A stretch of DNA of 24,297 nucleotides from Patescibacteria group bacterium (lineage in GTDB: Bacteria > Patescibacteriota > Microgenomatia > UBA1400 > PJMF01): NCBI GenBank assembly GCA_018816485.1, contig JAHIVL010000070.1, positions 1 through 24,297 of the forward strand, in the 5' to 3' direction. This document shows, piece by piece, positions 14,801 through 21,783 of the stretch. The position numbers and the translations under genes are program-made. Numbering within the stretch: position 1 is the first letter of the stretch; each line of letters begins with the position of its first letter. The notes beneath the pieces were generated by a model, which saw nothing but the letters and a program-made list of their open reading frames with translations, ran no database searches and had not been told where the DNA came from.

Positions 14801-15051
14801 TTTCTAAAAGACAATAATGTTGAAGAAATTGCTTTAATAAGATCTACTATCTTCTTTTTTTCTTCAGGGTTAAGGTTATTCTGCTTTAATCTCTCTTGAT
14901 CAATTCCTGCAATAAAACTATCAAAATTATCAAAGAGGCCATCGACTAAACTAGAAAATGCAGAAAATTCTGGCTTTTTTGGCTGATCAATACCACCACC
15001 AGTCGATGTCATTTCATTTTCTGGTGATTGACTGTCTTCTTTATCGTTCAT
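11803..15051 (-). CDS. 1082-residue soluble, coiled-coil-rich protein of unknown function
   Basis: I do not recognise this protein. It has no signal peptide and no membrane helix, so it is predicted cytoplasmic. The N-terminal 150 residues are acidic and partly disordered. Residues about 150-500 are heptad-like helical, dense in Lys, Glu and Leu ('DFRKEVESKLSKISG'). Residues about 520-860 look more globular, with aromatic-rich stretches such as 'WYFDNINWQIGYYDSG', and the last 220 are helical again. It is divergent from the giant M23 membrane protein, sharing a 112-base promoter region, and it lies inside the secretion locus. A scaffold, regulator or cargo for the cytoplasmic side of the apparatus is plausible but unproven. 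A minus-strand extended -10 (15062-15070) lies ten bases before the ATG. Confidence 0.75.
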   Translation of the reverse strand: MNDKEDSQSPENEMTSTGGGIDQPKKPEFSAFSSLVDGLFDNFDSFIAGIDQERLKQNNLNPEEKKKIVDLIKAISSTLLSFRNEPGFPSLSDEEVKHVVNAEARVKKLALNAFMWGIFPDDFKGKVTGEESAEPKEDVEELTGEEKFKEWKVDFTDRMVELDDLIENASISADLYIMRDTFDGLYDEYIKMLDLFSGVFKGVEAFDKRFASQENKIKNKEQLVFLLDLQENVIEITNKKNEADYLPDEDINNLTRMLEEAGDSLQKISALESKKYKSGLLLEAKKLLDSLKELKENLVREEFNKWKIEIETDVSEKVDDFKLKFLPTSTKKNLEDLLIEIDTYIETIFSRKIKSDLVEEVGEVISKSENKVKDFRKEVESKLSKISGQEEFEKEEKAIEDFKRKVQKLVDLTKKVNDDGFSAANTKIVDTLKTKLEAEFTILVTAGVNSKSKDSYPRLEAIRVKIFGGDSDEGDYKKALDKLDRLKNDLDESMTLIEKQIHALNTHYNAQVNSTTETVISGNVRELKTLVEHQSSEFKALMNYYFRFRDGFYPNTTKNVPNTLMYGDSSSETRFAMRLLFNTPELIGFRSIGEVSFMDSDGGEHKIDVTKMVEKLEWYFDNINWQIGYYDSGAPKTFSYAKNGNPKVGELDNHGLSVPRIEERLSNDFPELENMPSFVLAAFRLFIPLSEMRKDSIVIDFAAYQVSPIPKIQDFEDLPVIAPMAQHLYNVQSSTFIDKGLQSYLFKLPTIETTTAIERHHWDNANTVVELPKDKVGFQMEMQDKVSYILPADVRNRDNIELSTQIEEVLRTFASPTEIGKVQLKTHLKILPSFYEIVKGEFDGKKLIYRPTLEEYNNLMKDIQAFYDLVSKDFRPLKNIDDLDTHVGELIASIKKFKGIFTVIETKKDELFTPYVQLLMLVYIKKLFNSYKGLIEKEKREQGVRYLNLKYLSERVNSPLHRFVEIVSPMLRSSKTLPQHLVDTEAGTTTEADATRYPLCGKIFDSILTEKEAHEKGLLKNAFKGSLKKFTYWGAFFDNSLSTSGIEETIKRFKNHSFFKNLEIYSREKNLAADESSSKRQP
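14157..14190. repeat. 12-bp inverted repeat inside a coding sequence
   Basis: CTAGATTCTCTT (14157-14168) and AAGAGAATCTAG (14179-14190) are perfect complements around a 10-base loop, within the coiled-coil part of the 1082-residue gene. It falls where the protein reads 'LDSLKELKENLV', so repetitive codons may explain it. Confidence 0.6.
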
Positions 15052-15061
15052 AACTCTACAT

Positions 15062-15070
15062 ATTGTAGCA
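15062..15070 (-). promoter_or_regulatory. Extended -10 promoter for the 1082-residue gene
   Basis: On the minus strand TGCTACAAT is an extended -10 (hexamer 15067-15062), ten bases before the ATG at 15051. The short distance leaves at most a few bases of leader. It lies about 80 bases from the opposing -10 box at 15152, so the two promoters do not overlap. Confidence 0.55.
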
Positions 15071-15151
15071 TTTTTATTTCAAAACATAAAAACTTAAATT
15101 CCTAAATATTCAACTGATAATCTCTCCTAGCTAACCACATTTATCAAAGGG

Positions 15152-15157
15152 TATAAT
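15152..15157 (+). promoter_or_regulatory. -10 box for leaderless M23 peptidase gene
   Basis: TATAAT lies six bases before the GTG at 15164. The 15-base block TATAATAATTTTGTG differs at one position from the block in front of the transglycosylase gene (6304-6318). No -35 or Shine-Dalgarno site is present. Confidence 0.7.
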
Positions 15158-15163
15158 AATTTT

Positions 15164-18100
15164 GTGGCTGATGAAAAACTAAAATATCAATTTAGAAGAA
15201 AAATTGACGATATAAAAGATATCGTTCATGACGCTTATGGCGGAAATCCTAAAAAAATCTCCAGCTTCATTGAGAGTATTGAACAAATTACCTCTCTAAA
15301 AAATCTTTTTTCTCAAGAAAAAAAATCTGTCAACATTGGCAATAATAACTCGCTTTTTTCAGTAAATTTGAAGGCTTTGGAAGATGGATCTTTAAATATA
15401 GAAAAAAATAGTTACTCGACTTACCTTTTTCCTAGTGATTTGATAAGAGCGCTTACAAATATCGCAAGAATCTTTGTTAAACAAGATTCAAATTTAACAG
15501 AATTTGCCAAAGGAGAGTTTCTTAAAATAAAAACATGGGGAAACTATGACACTGGCTATCAAACTATCGATGAAGTTGCTTTCATAAGTCATCTTGATGA
15601 TATAGAAAGAATGCATAGCTCAATTATAAATACCTATAGAGCTCACAAAGATGTTTTAAACGTAGCCGAAAAACTTGAAAAACTTTCTGAAGATGATCTA
15701 AAAAAAATCGTCGATGCTCTAGAAGAGAAAAAAACAACTGCAAGTGACGAAACCCAGGAAACAACTGCCGCTGAAGCTGGTGACGACCAAGAGAGAGATG
15801 CCGATTCAGCAGTTGTGCCCCCGGTTGCTCCCATCAATACAGATGGAAAACCATTACAAAATCGTGCTCAAGTTGATAAAGCTCTTCAAAAAGACGAACT
15901 CACACAAAAACAAAAAAATAAAATTCAATATGAAACTGGCTGGCTATACAACCGTGCAGTCTATGAAATGTTTACCGCTCATGGAATAGACACAAGTGAC
16001 GTCGATCCTTCTCTTTTGAATAATCTAAGATCAGAAATATATGGTTTTACCTCAGGACTTGGAGATGAAAAGTTATTACAAATGCTTGGAAGTGCTTCAA
16101 AAAGACAAAATGCTTTATTAAAATTTTACCCAAAATTTGCAAGCGAAAACTCTGCAGAGCTTTCAAAATTTTATAAGGGAGTTTATTCCTTACCCTCATA
16201 TGAAAAACTTACTCCAAAACAAAAAGCAAAATTCGAAGAATTCCATAATATTTTATTCAGTGACACTGCCTCTAAAGAAATTTCCGCAACTGAATTGTTA
16301 AGAGAATCGCTTAAAGATTCCACTGGATCTGACAGTGCTGTTCTAAATAAAAACGTTCAAAATACTCTCGATGCAATGATTCTACAATATGGAATAGATC
16401 AAGAGTTTAGAGATGAAAATGGAGAAATCATTTCTATCAAGGGCGCAAAAAATAACCATGATGTCATTAAAATTATTGGCAGCATGAACGCTGACAAGCT
16501 CAAGGTTATTTTTGGCCTCACGGACAACATGAGCCCGGCCCAAATAGAAAAATTTAAATTAGCAATTAAAAATTACTCTGTTTATCGTGCCTCAGAGTTA
16601 ACATTTCACATTCAAGACACTTCTCTGTCCAAAGGATTAATGGCGGTAAATTCTAACAATGAAATTGGTGATACTCAACATAATTTTATGGATAGCACTA
16701 GAATGGCAATTGAAAAAAATACTACAGAAACGGTAATTGGTGGAATTGAAGGAAAAACTGGAAAAAATGAGAATAGCAAAAGAAACGATAAGATCAGCAA
16801 ACTAACCAAACAATACAAATCTTTTATACCTTTGTGGGAAAATTTGCAACCAGAAGAACAGAGAATTATTTATAACAAGTTTAGCATTCCCTTTAACGCT
16901 TCAAATAAAGATGCGAAACTACCCTTTATTGCAGAATTTTTATTTTTTGACGTATCAACATTGAGAACTTTTAAAAATATAAGAGGAAGTGATGAATTAA
17001 CTGCGGAAGAGCAAAATACGGCGCTTGAGGAATATGAGGAAGTAAAAAATAACGGATATTTGGAAATTGGCAACCAACTCGAGGCAGAACGAGCCTATAG
17101 CCAGTTCATGAATGATTCTTATCGATATTATATGGAGCAAGACCAACTTCTTCTCCTAGCTGATTTTATTAATAATGGCCAAGTTTTAGAGAGCTACCCA
17201 TCTGCAAGTTTTTTTGAAAACTATTCAGCAAGAGAATTAATGGAAATGGATCAGTATGTTCAAGAAACTGGGTATGAAGTATCTGAACCAAATATAAGAA
17301 TGTGGAAAGCTAGTTTTAATAATCGGTCATTGACTAGAAAGCTTACTAACAGAATTACAAATTCCAAACCATATAAAAAATTAGCAGATAAACTTGGACT
17401 AGATAAAAACAAATTAAGTCCTGCAAAAAGGATGGCGAAATCACTTAAAAAATCAGCCGCAGCAGCTGTGTTCAAAGGGGTTTCTGCAGTTTCAAATGTT
17501 ATTCTTCCTGGTAGCGGCAAAATTTTATATGAAATCGGTAAAAAAATAGGCTTCAAAAAAACGATGGCCATTGCCGGATCGCTTTTAGCGCTTCTAATTG
17601 CAAAAACCTTATATGCACTATCTACAATTGGCGGACTAATTGGAGGAATTGTCGGAGGAGCCATTGGATTTTTTGTAGCTGGCGGACCAATTGGAATTTT
17701 ACCAGGAGTGATAGTAGGAGCAAACATTGGTCAAGCAATAGCTCCGGCCAATTGGTTTGGTTCTCTTTTTGGTGGAAAAGATGCTGCTAGTGTTTTGACC
17801 CACGAAACAGCGCTAGCCAATTCATCGGCAAATAGCGCCGCTGTGATAAAAGCTTCTGCAGCCCAAGCTGCGCAGGCTGCCACAATTGCAAACACAAGCG
17901 GAGTCTTTTTTGGATTGCCAATTGCAATTTTGGCTCCAGGAATAACAATGTTTATTGGATTAATTGTCACAGTTTATACAGTTTTTACCATTCAAAGTGC
18001 TTTTTTGGTTCCAACTCCTTCAAACCTTAAAAACATTACTGTTGGAAACACATTTAAATGCGATGGATCAAACATTCCCAAACCCGATAATACTGGGGTT

Positions 18101-18592
18101 ATTAGGTCTAGCGATGGCCAATATGCTTTTCCAATAGTTAACGCAGCACCGTCTAACAACTGTGCTCATTGGGATGGGACACTCGCAGTTGATCTTTTCA
18201 CTGGCCAAGCTAAAGCAACGGATCCTCAAAAAAACCTACCTTTAGTCGCATACACTGGTGGCACAGTTGACATGGTTGTCAATAACGATAGTTTGGGCGG
18301 AATGTATGTTATTTTAAAAGGCGATGATGGACGCTATTACTATTATGCTCACCTTTGTGCCAACTATGTTGTTTATAATCAAAGAGTAGAAGCAGGAGAG
18401 GTTATCGGTATTACCAATCAATCCGGAATAAATGCGGAAGTCACTCCAGAACATCTGCATTTTGCTATTCAAGACGGTGGGACTCGACCCGAATTTTTTA
18501 GTGGCGGAAATGTCTGTCCCTTTACAGATTTTAGAGAAAAACTTGACATAATTTTATGCAAACCTCCTGGACAAGAATGTGTTGTGCCATAA
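15164..18592 (+). CDS. Giant membrane protein with C-terminal M23 (LytM-like) peptidase domain
   Basis: The 1142-residue protein starts at a GTG. Residues 1-790 are soluble with no signal peptide, so they should be cytoplasmic, and contain an acidic low-complexity linker (about 183-230). A glycine-rich hydrophobic region (about 799-865, 'LIGGIVGGAIGFFVAGG') and a second span (about 912-949) cross the membrane. The C-terminus is an M23 zinc endopeptidase: His1002 and Asp1010 in 'HWDGTLAVDLF', His1063 in 'YYYYAHL' and 'HLH' (1097-1099). M23 enzymes cut peptidoglycan cross-bridges and serve as the wall-opening partner in Gram-positive-type T4SS. The seven residues between the first His and Asp exceed the usual three. 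The roughly 790-residue cytoplasmic head is unrecognised and unusual for the family. The PEGA gene follows 21 bases later. Confidence 0.82.
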   Translation: MADEKLKYQFRRKIDDIKDIVHDAYGGNPKKISSFIESIEQITSLKNLFSQEKKSVNIGNNNSLFSVNLKALEDGSLNIEKNSYSTYLFPSDLIRALTNIARIFVKQDSNLTEFAKGEFLKIKTWGNYDTGYQTIDEVAFISHLDDIERMHSSIINTYRAHKDVLNVAEKLEKLSEDDLKKIVDALEEKKTTASDETQETTAAEAGDDQERDADSAVVPPVAPINTDGKPLQNRAQVDKALQKDELTQKQKNKIQYETGWLYNRAVYEMFTAHGIDTSDVDPSLLNNLRSEIYGFTSGLGDEKLLQMLGSASKRQNALLKFYPKFASENSAELSKFYKGVYSLPSYEKLTPKQKAKFEEFHNILFSDTASKEISATELLRESLKDSTGSDSAVLNKNVQNTLDAMILQYGIDQEFRDENGEIISIKGAKNNHDVIKIIGSMNADKLKVIFGLTDNMSPAQIEKFKLAIKNYSVYRASELTFHIQDTSLSKGLMAVNSNNEIGDTQHNFMDSTRMAIEKNTTETVIGGIEGKTGKNENSKRNDKISKLTKQYKSFIPLWENLQPEEQRIIYNKFSIPFNASNKDAKLPFIAEFLFFDVSTLRTFKNIRGSDELTAEEQNTALEEYEEVKNNGYLEIGNQLEAERAYSQFMNDSYRYYMEQDQLLLLADFINNGQVLESYPSASFFENYSARELMEMDQYVQETGYEVSEPNIRMWKASFNNRSLTRKLTNRITNSKPYKKLADKLGLDKNKLSPAKRMAKSLKKSAAAAVFKGVSAVSNVILPGSGKILYEIGKKIGFKKTMAIAGSLLALLIAKTLYALSTIGGLIGGIVGGAIGFFVAGGPIGILPGVIVGANIGQAIAPANWFGSLFGGKDAASVLTHETALANSSANSAAVIKASAAQAAQAATIANTSGVFFGLPIAILAPGITMFIGLIVTVYTVFTIQSAFLVPTPSNLKNITVGNTFKCDGSNIPKPDNTGVIRSSDGQYAFPIVNAAPSNNCAHWDGTLAVDLFTGQAKATDPQKNLPLVAYTGGTVDMVVNNDSLGGMYVILKGDDGRYYYYAHLCANYVVYNQRVEAGEVIGITNQSGINAEVTPEHLHFAIQDGGTRPEFFSGGNVCPFTDFREKLDIILCKPPGQECVVP

Positions 18593-18613
18593 TTTTTAGT
18601 AGGGGCTTTTGTT

Positions 18614-19789
18614 ATGAACATAAAAAAATTAAAAACAATATTAGTGATGGCTGCTGTTGGAGTTATGACTATTATTGCAATCTCATATTTCACTCTTCCA
18701 ACATTAACCATATTCACTACTCCCGAGGGTTGTAAAATATTTATTAACGATAGTTTTTATTCAGAAAGCCCTTATAAATTACGTCTTAAAAAAGACAGTT
18801 ATCAAATAAAAATTACTAATGAAAACTATGAAAATTATGTTGAAACTATAAACTTAACCAATGACAAAAATATGAATATAAATCTCAAACCCAAACAGGA
18901 CTCTGATATTATAGAAACTCCCATCAACCACGCGCTCACGCTCACGATTGGCGAAACACAAAACAACTATCTGCTTTCTATAGATCGAAATACATCTCAG
19001 CTTATTAAAATTGATGACAAAAGTACAACAATTGTTCATTCAGAGCTTGTGAGCACTTTCGATCGTTCAAATCACATCGTCGCCTTAATTGAGAAAAACA
19101 AGCCAGACAGCATTGTGTTTATAAACATGGAAACAAATGAAAAACAGCGAATAACTCCCAAAAAAACAATCACTATCTCCGCTCTTTCTATGTCTCCAAG
19201 CTCAAATGATGTTTTTGTTTTAGGAAACATTGATACGATCAACAGAACAAGCGGTCTTTACAATATTAAAAGCAATGATGAAGATTTTGTTAAAATAACC
19301 AACACAAAAGCCACTTCTATAAAAGCGTTGAGTGAGCAATTTATTGTAGAGTTTGCCTACGCTGATTACAACAATGCGAGCATTACGTCTTTATTAGACA
19401 CCTTTTCCAATAAAGTGGTTTTTTCTGAGCCTGGAAACTCTTTTTCAGTTTCACCAGATAGTAGAATTGTAGCAGTTTTTAATTCAGAAAAAATAACTAT
19501 GTTTTCATATAAAACTCAGTCTCAAACCGAACACAAAATGAATCGATCTTATTTTGCGGAATGGTTAAACTCAGAAACAATTCTGCTTTTCTCAAATGGC
19601 CTCAGCGGGATTGAGTATTCGCTTCTCGACATAAAAAACAACAACAAAACAGAGTTTAAAAAAGTTGCCAGCTTGGGTGGAGTTTACATAAAATCTATAA
19701 ATGGAATAACCAATTCAAACATATATTTGACCAGCGTAAATGGAACGCTTTACAATATTTCTCGACCAATCATTGAAACTCTTCATTAG
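18614..19789 (+). CDS. Membrane-anchored PEGA-domain protein with beta-propeller-like C-terminus
   Basis: The 391-residue protein has one N-terminal membrane anchor (about 8-30, 'ILVMAAVGVMTIIAISYF') with the rest predicted outside. Residues 33-92 match a PEGA domain: 'TTPEGCKIFINDSFYSESP', 'YKLRLKKDSYQIKITN' and 'ENYENY' take the places of 'TPxGAxVyInGxxxGxTP', 'l.l..G.y.i.v' and 'xGY'. PEGA domains are surface beta-sandwiches, often near wall-binding proteins. Residues about 100-390 contain repeated blade-like stretches such as 'SFSVSPDSRIVAVF' and 'ALSMSPSSNDVFVLG', typical of WD40/TolB-type propellers. The ribosome-site candidate AGGGG lies about 10 bases before the ATG. Close coupling to the M23 gene suggests an outer scaffold or wall-binding role (inference). 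Confidence 0.75.
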   Translation: MNIKKLKTILVMAAVGVMTIIAISYFTLPTLTIFTTPEGCKIFINDSFYSESPYKLRLKKDSYQIKITNENYENYVETINLTNDKNMNINLKPKQDSDIIETPINHALTLTIGETQNNYLLSIDRNTSQLIKIDDKSTTIVHSELVSTFDRSNHIVALIEKNKPDSIVFINMETNEKQRITPKKTITISALSMSPSSNDVFVLGNIDTINRTSGLYNIKSNDEDFVKITNTKATSIKALSEQFIVEFAYADYNNASITSLLDTFSNKVVFSEPGNSFSVSPDSRIVAVFNSEKITMFSYKTQSQTEHKMNRSYFAEWLNSETILLFSNGLSGIEYSLLDIKNNNKTEFKKVASLGGVYIKSINGITNSNIYLTSVNGTLYNISRPIIETLH

Positions 19790-19845
19790 ATCATTCACTC
19801 CAGAAATGTTATTATTAAATTAGAAGTATTTACTGTCCCGTACTT

Positions 19846-21018
19846 ATGCAACAGCATCCTATCCCTCAGGATATCACTGGCTATAGATTCCACATTGTTG
19901 GAAGTATGACCTTAAAACAATTTGGGGAAGTCCTTGCGAGCGTCATTATTGCTGTAATATTTTATAATACTAATTTGCTAGCAATAGTTAAGTGGCCTCT
20001 AATAATATTCACAATAATGCTTGGAATAATTGCCGCATTTGTTCCAATTCAAGAAAAACCCTTAACTCATTGGATAAGCACATTTGTTGGCGTGATGTAT
20101 CGACCAACAAAATTTTTTTGGAGAAAAGAAGCAACTATTCCTGAATATTTTCTATTTCAAAGCCAGCAAAGCACTATTGTTCAAGAACCGGAAATGGATT
20201 TGACTCCTGCCAAGCGTCAAAGAATAAAGGAATACTTGGGCTCAGTTCCTGAAACCAGTTCTTTCTCCACTGATTTTTCTCAAGAAGAAGTTAATAGAAT
20301 GAAAGATATTCTGTCGAGTTTTCAAACTGTACAAATTACAACCAAAACAACCGTCACCAACAAAACAACAAAAGAAAAGCCTAAGTTAGACATAAGAATA
20401 AGAGGTATGAGAGCTCCAAAAAAAATAATGGAGTTTTCCAATCCATTATTAGATGATGATTCCTCGGAACCAGCTTCGATGTTTGAGATTATTAAAGAAA
20501 CTAAAAAAGTTACCAAGGGTATTAAAAAATCAGCTCTACCAAATGACCAAGTAGCTCACAATATTGAAATTCCAGAAGAAGACACTGTTAAACTCACTTC
20601 TGAGGAAAATGAAAAAGAAAAAGAGCTTATTGGAGCAATTTCGTCTGATTCTAGTGAAAAAACATTTATTAAAGACCAAATCCCTTCAAATAAAAACCTT
20701 GGCATTACCAAAGATGTTAGTTTTAACTCAAATCTACCATTTCCAATTAAGCCTTCAAAACCAAATAAGCTTGTAGGCATGATTCTAAGTAAAAACAATG
20801 ATCTTTTATCAGACTCAATTGTAGAGGTTCAGACACTAGAAGGAGAGATTGAAAGAGCGGTTAAAACCAATGCTCTTGGACAATTTTTTATCACTACGCC
20901 ACTCAAGGTTGGAGAATATAATGTTGTTATTGAAAAAAAAGGTTATATTTTTGAACCAATGCACATAGAAATAGATGGTTCGATCATTCAGCCAATAGAG
21001 ATTAGAAGTGAAAACTAG
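19846..21018 (+). CDS. PrgI-family (VirB3-like) protein with C-terminal carboxypeptidase-regulatory-like domain
   Basis: The N-terminal 95 residues match PrgI: 'HPIPQDITGYRFHIVGSMT', a two-helix membrane region (about 27-67) and 'WISTFVGVMYRPTKFFWRK'. PrgI proteins pair with VirB4 in Gram-positive T4SS, playing the VirB3 part. Family members are usually about 110-130 residues; this one has 390. Residues about 100-300 are charged and probably disordered, and about 303-390 form a CarboxypepD_reg/SdrB-like beta-sandwich ('NKLVGMILSKNNDLLSDSI', 'TNALGQFFITTPLKVGEYN', 'KKGYIF'). It lies directly before the TraC-like and VirB4 genes, 33 bases from the next start, and probably opens that operon. No clear ribosome site is seen. 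Confidence 0.83.
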   Translation: MQQHPIPQDITGYRFHIVGSMTLKQFGEVLASVIIAVIFYNTNLLAIVKWPLIIFTIMLGIIAAFVPIQEKPLTHWISTFVGVMYRPTKFFWRKEATIPEYFLFQSQQSTIVQEPEMDLTPAKRQRIKEYLGSVPETSSFSTDFSQEEVNRMKDILSSFQTVQITTKTTVTNKTTKEKPKLDIRIRGMRAPKKIMEFSNPLLDDDSSEPASMFEIIKETKKVTKGIKKSALPNDQVAHNIEIPEEDTVKLTSEENEKEKELIGAISSDSSEKTFIKDQIPSNKNLGITKDVSFNSNLPFPIKPSKPNKLVGMILSKNNDLLSDSIVEVQTLEGEIERAVKTNALGQFFITTPLKVGEYNVVIEKKGYIFEPMHIEIDGSIIQPIEIRSEN

Positions 21019-21051
21019 AATTTAATCATAAAAAGAGATAAACTATACAGA

Positions 21052-21783
21052 ATGCCCAACGCAACAACTGATTCCACCACACAACAATTTCTAGATATTT
21101 TTGATATAACCAACAACTTTGTAATAATGAAAGATGGAACCACATCAATAATTATTGCCGTTGATGCAATGAATTTTGGTCTTTTAGCTGAAGAAGAGCA
21201 AGATAGTATTATGTACGCATATGCCGGTCTATTAAATTCCATCAATTATCCTATTCAAATAATAATTAGATCTCAAACAAAAGATGTTACTAGTTATTTG
21301 AAACTTCTTAAGGATCAGGAATCTACAACCTCCGACAGAAGTCAACAAAAAAGAATCCAAAGATATAGAGAATTCGTGGGGGAGCTTATTCGTGAAAGAA
21401 ATGTTTTAGATAAAAAGTTTTTTGTTGTTATTCCAGCAGCTCCAGTTGAATTGGGAATTTTAACTGCGACCAGCGTTTTACCTGGAAAAGGCGCAATGAA
21501 AATAACTTCAATTGACCGAAATATTATTATTGAAAAAGCAAAAAATCTTTTAGAATCAAAGAGAGACCATTTAATTGCTCAATTTGCCAGAATAGGTTTG
21601 TATTCTCGACAACTCGAAACTCAAGAAATTATTCAGCTTTTTTATCTAAGCTATAACCCAGAAGCACAAGAGGGACAACAAATCGCAGACAGCAGTAGCT
21701 ATACAACTCCTCTGGTAGGTGCTCAAATTGAGGGAAATAATATGAACGGCGCATTACCAACAAATGAAGAGGCTCAACAATAA
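21052..21783 (+). CDS. TraC-like protein related to the VirB4 N-terminal domain
   Basis: The 243-residue soluble protein has no Walker motif. The fold pattern 'TQQFLDIFDITNNFVIMKDG', then 'SIIIAVDAMNFGLLAEEEQ', then 'GLLNSINYPIQIIIRSQ' is that of the TraC/VirB4 N-terminal region, which contacts the membrane platform. Later 'LLESKRDHLIAQFARIGLYS' and 'EIIQLFYLSYNPE' match the end of that region. The last 35 residues are low complexity, rich in Asn, Gln and Ser. The stop overlaps the VirB4 start by one base (TAATG), so the two are translated together and probably act in one complex. It looks like a separate copy of the VirB4 N-terminal domain and not a fragment, because the VirB4 gene has its own N-terminal domain. 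Confidence 0.8.
   Translation: MPNATTDSTTQQFLDIFDITNNFVIMKDGTTSIIIAVDAMNFGLLAEEEQDSIMYAYAGLLNSINYPIQIIIRSQTKDVTSYLKLLKDQESTTSDRSQQKRIQRYREFVGELIRERNVLDKKFFVVIPAAPVELGILTATSVLPGKGAMKITSIDRNIIIEKAKNLLESKRDHLIAQFARIGLYSRQLETQEIIQLFYLSYNPEAQEGQQIADSSSYTTPLVGAQIEGNNMNGALPTNEEAQQ

Noticed and set aside
17260..17727. Minus-strand 155-residue reading frame
   Set aside because: Antisense shadow of the membrane region of the M23 gene; composition is typical of reverse-read Gly/Ile codons.
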